The notes below the pieces were generated by a model. It was not told where the DNA came from. It saw nothing but the letters and a program-made list of their open reading frames with translations, and did not search any database. This document shows positions 1 to 9,045 of a stretch of DNA of 64,000 nucleotides, in pieces (the first letter of the stretch is position 1; every line of letters begins with the position of its first letter). The stretch is from Panacagrimonas sp046594215 (lineage in GTDB: Bacteria > Pseudomonadota > Gammaproteobacteria > Nevskiales > Nevskiaceae). The translations under genes and the position numbers were made by a program. The stretch lies in NCBI GenBank assembly GCA_046594215.1, contig JBKJPX010000057.1:62001-126000 (forward strand). The letters run 5' to 3'.

Positions 1-15
1 GATCTTGCGCGCTTT

Positions 16-255
16 TTGCATCAGCAATGCATGCTCGATGCGCCCATCAATCAGGATCTTCCAGATGAGGTAGAGGCCCTGCGCGCGCTGCTAATCGAGA
101 GCCGCGTGCAGACCGCGAAGCTGAGCGGGACGGGCCGCCTTCACGAGCTGCACATCAAAAAGCTCGAGCTGCAGCTGGCCAAGCTGCGACGCATGCGGCT
201 TGGTCGCTCCTCGGAAAAGATTGCCCAGCAGACCGAGCAGGCCGTCCCGGCCTGA
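16..255 (+). pseudogene. IS66-family transposase (TnpC) N-terminal fragment
   Basis: A 79-residue frame matches the start of IS66 TnpC transposases. It has the acidic DEVEALRALL segment, then a leucine-rich coiled coil, then the hallmark LAKLRRMRLGRSSEKI block at about residues 54-69. A stop follows directly after SEKIAQQTEQAVPA. The zinc-finger and DDE catalytic regions of this roughly 500-residue family are absent downstream, so this is a dead remnant. The window opens just upstream, so the true 5' end of the element may lie outside. Family assignment is fairly sure and loss of function is certain from length. It marks past insertion-sequence activity beside the following secreted-protein gene. 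Confidence 0.75.
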
Positions 256-611
256 CTCAAACCAACGAGCCTCCACGAAAAACGGGGCGATTCAGGTCGG
301 ATCCGAAGCAAGGTTTGAGCGATGGCCCTATTGAAGTATCGCCACTGAGGACATCTGGTTTCCTCCGGGGTAGTCCACGGCCCTTCTTCCAGAGTGGGCC
401 AGCGCACCGACGCCCCGTTTCTATTTCGATACCTTATTGCTGCCAAGCATCCAGCGAGGGCCCTTTATCAGGCCGCTGTCCGCAGGTCGGCCAAGCCTGC
501 AACGACGCGCGCGCCAAGCGCCGATGCCCACGTGACAGAACAAGCTCGCAGCGGTTGGCGCGTAGGTCAGGCCACCCGAGATTAAGAGAGTCCATGGCCT
601 GGAGGTTTACG
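256..611. other. Intergenic stretch without a recognisable gene
   Basis: Frames here are short or antisense and show no family motif. No IS66 coding remains or inverted repeat end could be recognised. The only functional signal is the Shine-Dalgarno GGAGGT at 601-606 in front of the next gene. Confidence 0.5.
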
Positions 612-1943
612 GTGAGTATTCAACGTCGATTCGCCCGGTTGGCCCTTTCGCTGCTGACAGTTTTTGTCCTGATCGGTGTCTGTCTGCCATCCGCACACGC
701 CCAGAACAAACCCAAGGCGCCTGTCATCGAGCAGTTCGATGTTGAATCCGAGGACCAGCTCGTTGCGGGCTCCAAGCTGAGGTTCACCATCGAAGGAAGC
801 TCCAGGGCATCGGCCAGCGTCCGGATCAGCGGAATAAATCGGAGAATCCCGCTGAAGGAAATTGAAGAGGGTGTCTACGAAGGCAGTTACACGGTCAAAA
901 CCGGCGACAGAATCACCGACGACAGCGCGGCACGCGCGACCTTGAAGCGCGGCAATCGCTCGACCAGCGCTGTGCTGCAGGAATCTCTCGGCGTCACCGC
1001 TGCGGAGACCACGGTTGCTCCAGTGATAACGCCGAATGTGCAGTCAATCGAAAGCTTCACCTCCACGCCGATCGAGAAGATCGAGCCTGGCGCCGACCTT
1101 GAATTCCTGATGATCGGGACACCCGGAGGCCAAGCGTCCGTGAGCATCGAAGGACTCCCCAGCAGCGTGGCATTGCGCGAGGCCAAAAACGGCCGCTACG
1201 AGGGCCAATACACCATCCGCCGCGCGGACAAGATCCCCTCTCAAGCGCGGGTCTTCGGCACCCTTGTCGTTGGCGGCAAGACGCTGCGCACCAGTCTGAA
1301 TCAGGCCCTGACCGCAGTCGCCAAGCGGCCGTTAATCCGAAATCTTTCGCCTGGTGACGGCGAAACCTTGGGAGCAGGCAATCTGACCTCGATCTCTGGC
1401 AGCTTCGAGGACAGCGGCGGCCTAGGAATCGACCCAAAAAGCGTGAGGTTGGTGGTCGCCGGTACGGATGTCACTCGAAACACCGTGATCACGTCGCAGT
1501 TCTTCAACTACAGGACTGATCTGCAGCCAGGGGCTTATACCGCCACGGTCACGGCCAAAGACCTTGCCGGTAATGCGGTGAACCAGGCCTGGACGTTCAA
1601 GGTGTCGGCACCGGCGGCGACCACAACAACCGCTCTGCCGCTGCAGATTCTGAGCCCTGCGAGCAACACCGAGATCGGAACCGGTGTCACCCAAGTCCGC
1701 GGTCGCACTGCGCCGGATGCCATGGTCGAAGTCCAGGCGATCGGGGTATCCGCGATTTTCGGGGTTTTCGGCTTCTCGCAAAATCAGCCGGTGCAATCGA
1801 CGCGCGCTGATGCCAACGGCAATTTTGCCTTCAACTTCCAGCCCCAGGCGACCACCAAGGGCACGCGCTACGAGATCAACGTGACCGCTTCAAAGAATGG
1901 CCTGAGCCAGGTCGCGAATCTCAAGCTATTCCTGAAGCAATGA
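612..1943 (+). CDS. Secreted protein with tandem Ig-like domains
   Basis: Predicted 443-residue exported protein of unknown role. I chose the GTG at 612 because a perfect GGAGGT lies at 601-606 and it leaves a compact signal peptide: SIQRR, a hydrophobic core LALSLLTVFVLIG, and cleavage after SAHA near residue 30. An in-frame ATG at 594 is the alternative. Two tandem repeats of about 90 residues follow, each with a GSKLRFTIEG / GADLEFLMIG start and a GVYEGSYTVKTGDRI / GRYEGQYTIRRADKI end. A Big/cadherin-like domain comes next (YTATVTAKDLAGNAVNQAW) and then a C-terminal Ig-like domain (NGNFAF...YEINVTAS). Such arrays are usually surface or periplasmic binding modules. No catalytic motif is visible. 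It stands alone, between IS remains and an ABC transporter. Confidence 0.7.
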   Translation: MSIQRRFARLALSLLTVFVLIGVCLPSAHAQNKPKAPVIEQFDVESEDQLVAGSKLRFTIEGSSRASASVRISGINRRIPLKEIEEGVYEGSYTVKTGDRITDDSAARATLKRGNRSTSAVLQESLGVTAAETTVAPVITPNVQSIESFTSTPIEKIEPGADLEFLMIGTPGGQASVSIEGLPSSVALREAKNGRYEGQYTIRRADKIPSQARVFGTLVVGGKTLRTSLNQALTAVAKRPLIRNLSPGDGETLGAGNLTSISGSFEDSGGLGIDPKSVRLVVAGTDVTRNTVITSQFFNYRTDLQPGAYTATVTAKDLAGNAVNQAWTFKVSAPAATTTTALPLQILSPASNTEIGTGVTQVRGRTAPDAMVEVQAIGVSAIFGVFGFSQNQPVQSTRADANGNFAFNFQPQATTKGTRYEINVTASKNGLSQVANLKLFLKQ

Positions 1944-2424
1944 CCGCTGGGGAATAGGGGTAGAAGGAGCTAAAAAACAAACGTCAGCGTCGACAGGATG
2001 CGTCAAGTAGCTGCGACTGAAGCTGCGCGAAGGCCCGCACTTGCATGTGCAACAGTAAGCAAACCTGGAGCGCGTGTTTGGCCGGCACCTGATGCAGCCC
2101 GGTCTCATGGGGTGACTCGCTCCTGGTCCAGCATTTAACGGGCCTGTGGAAGAACCGCTGTGTATCGTTCGCGCAGTCGCGCGACCGATGACGTGCCATG
2201 TGGCGACGCGCTGATTGGTTCTGGACCGTACGCGATGCGATGGAATGTCACGGCGGCGATTCTCGTGGCCTCTGGCGTGTCCTGACGATACTGCGGCGCT
2301 GGGGTATTTCCTTGCAGACCCCGTTTGGCTTACTGCCTGACATTGGGTCGTCACTCCGCAGAACACAGCACCCCGAGCCACCGCACTACACTAGCCCTCC
2401 GCCCCTCGCCTTCTCCCTGGCCGC
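1944..2424. other. 480-base gap with no supported gene
   Basis: Open frames on both strands (up to about 150 codons antisense) have no recognisable motifs and look like GC-driven noise. No terminator hairpin with a T-run and no ribosome binding site for the downstream GTG start were seen. It may hold decayed mobile DNA, but that is only a guess from the nearby IS66 remnant. Confidence 0.4.
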
Positions 2425-3362
<938 letters not shown>

Positions 3363-3366
<4 letters not shown>

Positions 3367-4124
3367 ACATCCACGCCATCCGTGCCATCTACCGCTTCGA
3401 GATGCACCGGACCCTTCGCACGCTGACGCAGAGCATCGCCTCGCCGGTCCTGTCGACCTCGCTCTACTTCGTGGTCTTCGGCGCGGCGATCGGCTCGCGC
3501 ATGGGCGCGGTCGACGGCGTCAGCTACGGCGCCTTCATCATCCCTGGCCTCGTGATGCTGTCGCTGCTCAACGAGAGCATCTCGAATTCTTCGTTCGCGA
3601 TCTACCTGCCCAAGTGGACAGGCACGATCTACGAGGTCTTGTCGGCGCCGGTCTCCTACGTCGAGATCCTGCTCGGCTATGTCGGGGCGGCGGCGAGCAA
3701 GTCGGTGATCCTGGGCCTGCTGATCCTGCTCACGGCGCGGCTGTTCGTGGACTACTCGATCGCGCACCCCGTGTGGATGTTCTTCTTCCTGGTCCTCACC
3801 GCGGTCACGTTCAGCCTGTTCGGCTTCATCATCGGCGTGTGGGCCGATAATTTCGAGAAGCTGCAGGTGATTCCGCTGATGATCGTGACGCCGCTGACGT
3901 TCCTGGGCGGCAGCTTCTACTCGATCAGCATGCTGCCGCCGATCTGGCAGAAGATCACCTTGTTCAATCCGGTCGTGTACCTGATCAGCGGATTCCGGTG
4001 GAGCTTCTACGGCGTGGCCGACGTGAACGTGTTCGTGTGCATCGGCGTGATCGTGGCCTTTCTCGTGGCCTGCGTGATCACGGTCTACTGGATCTTCCGG
4101 ACCGGGTACCGCATCCGACCCTGA
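3363..4124 (+). CDS. ABC-2 type transporter permease (YadH-like)
   Basis: Inner-membrane partner of the preceding ATPase, 253 residues with about six hydrophobic segments. It has the ABC2_membrane layout: an N-terminal amphipathic region (AIYRFEMHRTLRT), TM1 near LSTSLYFVVFGAAI, a GAFIIPGLVMLSLL helix, and the conserved late segment VTPLTFLGGSFYSISMLPPIWQKITLFNPVVYLISGFR found in YadH/NodJ-type permeases. ATG 3363 overlaps the ATPase stop. Family length is about 250-260, so it is intact. A CCCTCTCC-type palindrome immediately downstream may end the transcript, facing the convergent MocR gene. The substrate is unknown. Confidence 0.9.
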
Positions 4125-4136
4125 CCCTGTCGGTCC

Positions 4137-4169
4137 CCCTCTCCCCGTGTGCTTTTCACGGGCAGAGGG
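4137..4169. repeat. Intergenic palindrome, CCCTCTCC family copy 1
   Basis: The arms CCCTCTCCCCGTG and CACGGGCAGAGGG (one bulged base) flank a short TGCTTTT loop. It lies between the 3' ends of two convergent genes, where it could act as a bidirectional terminator. It belongs to a dispersed family also seen near 15019, 15131, 31627, 34823 and 44292. Confidence 0.7.
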
Positions 4170-4186
4170 AACGCCATGCCCGGCCC

Positions 4187-5599
4187 TTACATCACGCGCG
4201 CGCTCAGCGCCGGAAACTGTTCGAGCGCATCCTCGATCACCTCGAGCGTATGCCGGCACTCCTCCCGCGTCGCCTGCCCGCCCAGGCACACGCGCACCGC
4301 CTCGGGCGCCGGCGCCGTCACGGTGAATGCGTCGGATACCACCACGCCCACGCCCTGATGGCGCAGGTGCGTCATGAACTCCACGCGATTCCACGGCGCC
4401 GGGATGTTGAGCCACAGGTGGAAGGCCTCGGGCTTGGCGACGTAGTCGGCCCGCTTGAGCACCTGCCGCGCGATATCCTGGCGCGCGCGTGACTCCGCGC
4501 GGATCGCATCGGTCGCCGCGCGCACGGTGCCGTCGTGGATCCACTGCGTCGACAACGCGACCGTGAACGGCGACGCCATCACCGTCATCGTGCGCAGCGC
4601 CGAGGACAGGCGCGCGGTGTAGCGCGAATTCGGCAGGGCGAGATAGGCCGTGCGTAGACCCGCGCCCACGTGCTTCGCGAAGCCCGTGACATAGAACGTG
4701 AGTTCCGGCGCCAAGGTCGCCAGCGGCGGGGGCGATGCGCTGGGCAGGAAGCCGTAGGCGTCGTCCTCGATGATGGGTACCGCGTGGCGACGCGCGATCT
4801 CGACGATAGCCTCGCGCCGCGCCTGCGACATCACAGCCGTGGTCGGGTTCAGAAAGGTCGGGTTGCAGTACAGCGCCTTCGGCGGATCGAGCACGCAGAC
4901 CGCCGCGAAGGCCTCGGGATCGATGCCTTCGTCGTCCGTCGGCAGTCCGTGCAGCCGGATGCCGAGTTGCGAGGCCAGGCCCTTCACACCGGGATACGTG
5001 ATGGCCTCGCAGCAGATCGTCTCGCCGGGACGCGCCAGCACCGCGAGCAGCGCCAGCAACGCGGACTGGATGCCGGGACAGACCAGCACGCGCTGTGGCG
5101 ACAGCCCGGGAATTCGCTCCGACAGCCAGGCCGCGCCAGCCTCCCGGTCTTCCGGCGCGCCCCCGAACTCGTGGTAGCGCAGCAGCCCGTTCGGATCGTG
5201 GAAGTCGAGCTGCGCGAAGCCCCGCCGGAAGCGTTCGAGCAGCGCCTCGTCGGTCGGCTCCGGCGGCATGTTCATCGTCATGTCGACGAGCCCCACCACC
5301 GCCTGCGACCGCACCCGGGGCGCCAGCGGGGGCGGCGGCGCCTGCGCTGCCCGCACGAAACTGCCCTGCCCGACGCGCGCGTCGATCAGCCCGCGCTGCT
5401 GCGCCTCCGCGTAACCGCGCGCCACCGTCGTGAAATTCAGGTCGAGCTCGCGTGCGAGCGTGCGCAGTGGCGGCAGACGTTGCTCGGGCAACAGGCGCTG
5501 CGCGTCGATGTCATCGGCGATGGCGTCGGCCAGCGCCACGTAGGCCGGACGGCTGCTCGCGCGTAGCGCGGCGAGCCAGCGATTGGAGGTCCTCGCCAT
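4187..5599 (-). CDS. MocR-type PLP-dependent transcriptional regulator
   Basis: Predicted 470-residue GntR/MocR fusion regulator. Residues about 15-82 form a winged helix (RPAYVALADAIADDI...LPPLRTLARELDLNFTTVARGYAEAQQRGLIDARVGQGSFV). From about residue 105 it is a type I aminotransferase-like domain with the PLP lysine in VTGFAKHVGAGLR and an upstream IIEDDAYG. I start it at ATG 5599 (MARTSNRW), which gives the normal family length; the frame stays open further upstream. It is divergent from the nit cluster, which makes it the likely local regulator. Known Nit1C clusters are often associated with a sigma-54 activator instead, so a MocR here would be a variant. PLP binding suggests it senses an amino compound or PLP derivative. 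Function beyond family is inference. Confidence 0.88.
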   Translation of the reverse strand: MARTSNRWLAALRASSRPAYVALADAIADDIDAQRLLPEQRLPPLRTLARELDLNFTTVARGYAEAQQRGLIDARVGQGSFVRAAQAPPPPLAPRVRSQAVVGLVDMTMNMPPEPTDEALLERFRRGFAQLDFHDPNGLLRYHEFGGAPEDREAGAAWLSERIPGLSPQRVLVCPGIQSALLALLAVLARPGETICCEAITYPGVKGLASQLGIRLHGLPTDDEGIDPEAFAAVCVLDPPKALYCNPTFLNPTTAVMSQARREAIVEIARRHAVPIIEDDAYGFLPSASPPPLATLAPELTFYVTGFAKHVGAGLRTAYLALPNSRYTARLSSALRTMTVMASPFTVALSTQWIHDGTVRAATDAIRAESRARQDIARQVLKRADYVAKPEAFHLWLNIPAPWNRVEFMTHLRHQGVGVVVSDAFTVTAPAPEAVRVCLGGQATREECRHTLEVIEDALEQFPALSARVM

Positions 5600-5761
5600 C
5601 AGCGCGGCCCGAAGCGGTGCAGCGCACGGCTCGCAAACGTGCAGGCGCACCGCGCTGGAACAGTTGAATGCGCGCGCAAAAGCATGAACAGGCAGAGGTT
5701 TGATCGGCTCATGCCCCCACCTAGCAAAAACAAATCCAATCATTTCCAACCCCTGAGCCGG

Positions 5762-5781
5762 TGATCGCACATTGATCGCAC
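5762..5781. promoter_or_regulatory. Direct repeat TGATCGCAC x2, candidate MocR operator
   Basis: TGATCGCAC occurs at 5762-5770 and again at 5773-5781, an 11-base period that puts both copies on one helix face. A third partial copy (TGATCGGCTC) starts at 5701. MocR/GntR regulators commonly bind direct repeats in the divergent intergenic region of their own gene, which is where these lie, just upstream of the candidate sigma-54 promoter. Confidence 0.45.
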
Positions 5782-5797
5782 GAAGCGGAGATTTTCA

Positions 5798-5812
5798 TGG
5801 CGCGCGGGTTGC
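5798..5812 (+). promoter_or_regulatory. Candidate sigma-54 (RpoN) -24/-12 promoter for the nit operon
   Basis: TGGCGCGCGGGTTGC matches the RpoN consensus TGGCACGNNNNTTGC at every fixed position but one, with exact GG-N10-GC spacing. It ends about 40 bases before the nitB ATG, so a start near 5823 would leave a leader of about 30 bases with AGGAG at 5841-5845. RpoN control would suit a nitrogen-starvation gene set. No NtrC-type enhancer was recognised. Confidence 0.5.
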
Positions 5813-5852
5813 GCCAGATAAGGCCATTCACCCGCCCAGCAGGAGTTCCGAC

Positions 5853-6335
5853 ATGCCCGCAGTGACCGCGCCCAAGACCAAGAAAGGCGACTTCCTCGTC
5901 GACTACGAAGAGAAGGTGTTTCCCGATGTGAAGGCCAAGCCGGGCGAGAAGGCGCTCGTCACCTTCCACACCGTCGCCTTCGAGGGCTCGATCGGCCTCG
6001 TGAACATCCTCCAGGCCAAGCGCCTGCAGAAGAAGGGCTTCGAGACCTCGATCCTGCTGTATGGCCCCGGCGTGACACTGGGCATCCAGCGCGGCTTCCC
6101 CACCATCGGCGACGAGGCCTTCCCCGGCTCGCAGAACTACGCCGGCCAGCTCACCGCATTCATGGACGGCGGCGGCAAGGTCTACTGCTGCCGCTTCGCG
6201 CTGCAGATGCTTTACGGACACGGCGAGCACTCCCTGCTGCCGGGCATCACCCCGATCAACCCGCTCGACGTGCTCGACTGCATCCTCGTCCACAAGGACG
6301 CGGGCGCTTTCATGATCCACACGTGGACGATGTAA
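5853..6335 (+). CDS. nitB: MSMEG_0572/sll0783 family nitrogen starvation response protein
   Basis: First gene of a Nit1C cluster, 160 residues. The sequence VTFHTVAFEGSIGLVNILQAKRLQKKGFETSILLYGPGV and the ending NPLDVLDCILVHKDAGAFMIHTWTM are recognisable as the MSMEG_0572/sll0783 family, which has a DsrE-like overall pattern. Biochemical function is unknown. Homologues are associated with nitrogen starvation in cyanobacteria and with cyanide assimilation clusters in Pseudomonas. ATG 5853 follows AGGAG at 5841-5845. The nitrilase begins 13 bases after its stop, and the rest of the operon is tightly packed. A single conserved cysteine pair (YCC near residues 112-114) is visible, but I cannot say whether it is catalytic. 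Confidence 0.88.
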   Translation: MPAVTAPKTKKGDFLVDYEEKVFPDVKAKPGEKALVTFHTVAFEGSIGLVNILQAKRLQKKGFETSILLYGPGVTLGIQRGFPTIGDEAFPGSQNYAGQLTAFMDGGGKVYCCRFALQMLYGHGEHSLLPGITPINPLDVLDCILVHKDAGAFMIHTWTM

Positions 6336-6348
6336 GGGCCCTCGTGCG

Positions 6349-7296
6349 ATGAAGACCCAGGGCACCGTCAAGGCGGCGGCGGTCCAGCTGTCGCCGGTCC
6401 TCGGCAATGCCGACGGCACCGTGGCCAAGGTGATCGACACGATCGGGAACGCCGCCTCGCAGGGCGTGCAGCTGGTCGTGTTCCCCGAAACCGCGGTGCC
6501 GTACTACCCGTACTTCTCGTTCATCACGCCGGCGAGCGCGATGGGCGCCGAGCACCTCCGTCTCTACGAACGCTCGCCGACCGTTCCAGGCCCCGTGACC
6601 GACGCCGTGGGCAAGGCCGCGCGCGAGCACGGCGTCGTCGTCGTGCTCGGCGTCAACGAGCGCGACCACGGCACCCTCTACAACACGCAGATCGTGTTCG
6701 ACGTCAGCGGCGAGATCGTGCTCAAGCGTCGCAAGATCACGCCGACGTACCACGAGCGCATGGTCTGGGGCATGGGCGACGGCTCCGGTCTGAAACCGGT
6801 GGACACCGCGGTGGGCCGCATCGGCGCGCTGGCTTGCTGGGAGCACTACAACCCGCTCGCCCGCTACGCGCTGATGGCGCAGCACGAGCAGATCCACTGC
6901 AGCCAGTTCCCCGGTTCCCTGGTGGGCCAGATCTTCGCCGACCAGATGGAAGTCACGATGCGACACCACGCGCTCGAATCCGGATGCTTCGTCGTGAATG
7001 CCACGGCCTGGCTGTCGGAAGCGCAGGTGCAGAGCGTCACGGCCGACCCCGCGATGCAGAAGGCGCTGCGCGGCGGCTGCTACACCTCGATCATCTCGCC
7101 CGAAGGCAGGCACCTCGCCGAACCGCTGCGCGAGGGCGAAGGCATGGTGATTGCAGACCTGGACTTCGCACTCATCACCAAGCGCAAGCGAATGATGGAC
7201 TCGGTCGGTCACTACGCGCGGCCCGAACTGCTCTCGATCGTGCTCGACGACCGCGCCACCGCACCCCTGAAGACTTCCCGGGAGCCTGAGGCATGA
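6349..7296 (+). CDS. nitC: Nit1-type nitrilase of the Nit1C cluster
   Basis: Cytoplasmic carbon-nitrogen hydrolase, 315 residues. The catalytic triad is complete: Glu47 in VVFPETAVPYYP, Lys129 in KRRKITPTYHER and Cys163 in LACWEHYNPL. The YYPYFSF and WEHYNPL contexts are those of true nitrilases, not amidases. In Nit1C clusters the nitrilase is the gene linked to growth on cyanide, so the substrate is probably HCN or a cyanide-derived nitrile converted to ammonia plus acid. This is family knowledge, not shown here. Its stop overlaps the radical SAM start (ATGA, 7293-7296), implying coupled translation. The gene is full length without substitutions in the motifs. Confidence 0.92.
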   Translation: MKTQGTVKAAAVQLSPVLGNADGTVAKVIDTIGNAASQGVQLVVFPETAVPYYPYFSFITPASAMGAEHLRLYERSPTVPGPVTDAVGKAAREHGVVVVLGVNERDHGTLYNTQIVFDVSGEIVLKRRKITPTYHERMVWGMGDGSGLKPVDTAVGRIGALACWEHYNPLARYALMAQHEQIHCSQFPGSLVGQIFADQMEVTMRHHALESGCFVVNATAWLSEAQVQSVTADPAMQKALRGGCYTSIISPEGRHLAEPLREGEGMVIADLDFALITKRKRMMDSVGHYARPELLSIVLDDRATAPLKTSREPEA

Positions 7297-8387
7297 CGCC
7301 CAACCAGCAACTCATGACGGACCTGCAGTCACGCGGCGTGCGACTGCTCGACGACAGCGCCGGTGCGCCGAGCCGCCGGGGCGGTGCGGGTCCCTCGGAT
7401 CACAAGGCCGTCGTCGTCGACGGGCGAACCATCATGGTGCCCGTGCACACCGGCAGCGCGGCGACGTCGCCATTCCAGCTCGAAGCGCCGGGCCCGGATG
7501 GCGGCGCCACCTTGCGACGCAACGGCGCCGCGGTCGCGCAGATCTCGTTTCCGAAATCGCCGCGCTTCTACAAGCTGCAGACTTTCGACGGCGTACCGTA
7601 CTGGCAGATCGCGCAGCTGCACGGCAGCGACGTGCTGGCCACCACGGTGCTGCAGACCTGCATCCGCTACGGCCGTCGCAGCACGTCGTGCCAGTTCTGC
7701 GCCATCGGCGAATCGCTGGCGCACGGCCGCACCATCAATCGCAAGACGCCGCAGCAGCTCGCGGAAGTCGCGCGCGCCGCGGTGCTGCTGGACGGCATCC
7801 GCCACATGGTGATGACCACCGGAACGCCGAACTTCACCGACCGCGGCGCGCAGATCCTGTGCGAGTCCGCGTTCGCGGTGAAGGCCGCCAACCCGGACCT
7901 GCCGATCCAGGCGCAGTGCGAGCCGCCCGACGATCCGGCCTGGTTCGGCCGGCTCAAGGCCGCGGGCGTCGACAGCCTGGGCATGCACCTCGAAGCGGTC
8001 ACGCCCGACGTGCGCCAGCGCATCATGCCGGGCAAGGCCGAAGTCGATCTCGACGCGTACATGAAGGCCTTCGCCGATTCGGTCGCCGTGTTCGGTCGCG
8101 GCCAGGTGAGCAGCTACATCCTCGCGGGACTCGGCGACACGCGCGAAGCCATCCTGGCGATGTGCGAGCAGCTCATCGATCTGGGCGTCTATCCCTTCGT
8201 CGTGCCCTTCGTGCCGATCTCCGGCACACCGCTGGAGAACCACGCGGCGCCCGATCCGCAGTTCATGCGGGAATTGCTGCAGCCGCTGGGGCGGATGCTC
8301 CTGCAGGGCGGACTGCGGTCGGCCGACATCAAGGCGGGTTGCGGGCGTTGCGGTGCGTGCTCGTCGCTGTCGGCGTACGAGAAGTGA
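7293..8387 (+). CDS. nitD: MSMEG_0568 family radical SAM protein
   Basis: Radical SAM enzyme of the Nit1C cluster, 364 residues. The cluster-binding cysteines are spaced unusually: Cys123, Cys133 and Cys136 (TCIRYGRRSTSCQFCAIGE), that is C-x9-C-x2-C rather than CxxxCxxC. A second set, Cys350, Cys353 and Cys356 (GCGRCGACSS), lies at the extreme C-terminus and could bind an auxiliary cluster. The middle region (GVDSLGMHLEAVTPDVRQRIMPGKAEVDLDAY) resembles the barrel of BioB/lipoyl-synthase-like enzymes. The reaction is unknown. It starts inside the nitrilase stop codon. The stop overlaps a GTG that opens a 38-residue frame. Family membership is clear from sequence and neighbourhood. Confidence 0.9.
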   Translation: MTPNQQLMTDLQSRGVRLLDDSAGAPSRRGGAGPSDHKAVVVDGRTIMVPVHTGSAATSPFQLEAPGPDGGATLRRNGAAVAQISFPKSPRFYKLQTFDGVPYWQIAQLHGSDVLATTVLQTCIRYGRRSTSCQFCAIGESLAHGRTINRKTPQQLAEVARAAVLLDGIRHMVMTTGTPNFTDRGAQILCESAFAVKAANPDLPIQAQCEPPDDPAWFGRLKAAGVDSLGMHLEAVTPDVRQRIMPGKAEVDLDAYMKAFADSVAVFGRGQVSSYILAGLGDTREAILAMCEQLIDLGVYPFVVPFVPISGTPLENHAAPDPQFMRELLQPLGRMLLQGGLRSADIKAGCGRCGACSSLSAYEK

Positions 8388-8500
8388 GCACCGCCGGCGT
8401 CGTCCGGACGAAGGCCGGGGCCGCATTCCAGGGACTGGAAAAAGCCCCGCTCGTTCGCTTCGCGACATTCGACGTCAGGGCCGCGGTCGAGGCGTTCTGA
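8384..8500 (+). CDS. Possible 38-residue protein coupled between nitD and nitE
   Basis: A GTG at 8384 overlaps the nitD stop (GTGA) and the frame ends at TGA 8498-8500, which overlaps the nitE ATG at 8500. The product would be 38 residues, rich in Ala and Val with basic residues near the start and one short hydrophobic stretch. Overlap at both ends is the pattern of translational coupling, and it would let ribosomes pass from nitD to nitE across a gap of about 110 bases. I recognise no family. It may equally be only a coupling leader or chance. No Shine-Dalgarno is seen within nitD. Confidence 0.35.
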   Translation: MSTAGVVRTKAGAAFQGLEKAPLVRFATFDVRAAVEAF

Positions 8501-9045
8501 TGGACTTCACGACGACTCCCTACCGATTCTCTCCCGGCGAATTCCGCATCAAGCACGTCAGCGAACGCTGGGAATACCGCGCCTGCACAGACCTGCGTCG
8601 CTCCGTGTTCTGCGACGAGCAGAAAATCTTCGAACACGACGACCGCGACGATCTCGACGCCCGCGCCCTGCCGATCGCGGCCATCGCCTGCCTCATCGGC
8701 CAGCCCGAGGACGTGGTCGGCACCGTGCGCATCTGCGAGACGGACGCCCACACCTGGTGGGGTTCGCGCCTGGCCGTGCATCGCGACTACCGCCGCTCGG
8801 CCTGGCTCGGCAGCGAACTCATCCACCACGCCGTGCGCACCGCGCATGCACGCGGCGCGCAGCGCTTCTACGCGCAGGTGCAGGTGCAGAACGTGAAGCT
8901 GTTCGAGCAGCTGCACTGGAACGTGCTCGACGCCGTGACCGTGCAGGGCCGTCCCCACGTGCTCATGGAGGCAGACCTCGCGCACTATCCGCCGCGCCTG
9001 CAGGACGACGTCGGTTTCTTCAGCGGCCTGCGCGCGGCGGCCTGA
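8500..9045 (+). CDS. nitE: MSMEG_0567/sll0786-type GNAT N-acetyltransferase
   Basis: Acetyltransferase of the Nit1C cluster, 181 residues. GNAT elements are present: VSERWEYRACTDLRRSVFCDEQKIF (motif C region), VGTVRICETD (beta-4), and the acetyl-CoA pyrophosphate loop RRSAWLGSELIHHAV (motif A), then YAQVQVQNVKLFEQLHW (motif B). In mycobacteria this domain is fused to the AIR-synthase-like protein; here they are separate but abutting genes. The acceptor substrate is unknown. ATG 8500 shares its first base with the preceding TGA. The next gene's GTG follows its stop with no gap. Confidence 0.87.
   Translation: MDFTTTPYRFSPGEFRIKHVSERWEYRACTDLRRSVFCDEQKIFEHDDRDDLDARALPIAAIACLIGQPEDVVGTVRICETDAHTWWGSRLAVHRDYRRSAWLGSELIHHAVRTAHARGAQRFYAQVQVQNVKLFEQLHWNVLDAVTVQGRPHVLMEADLAHYPPRLQDDVGFFSGLRAAA

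Noticed and set aside
1926..2381. 151-codon antisense frame as a possible hidden gene or transposase remnant
   Set aside because: No recognisable family motif and no start signal; too weak to claim.
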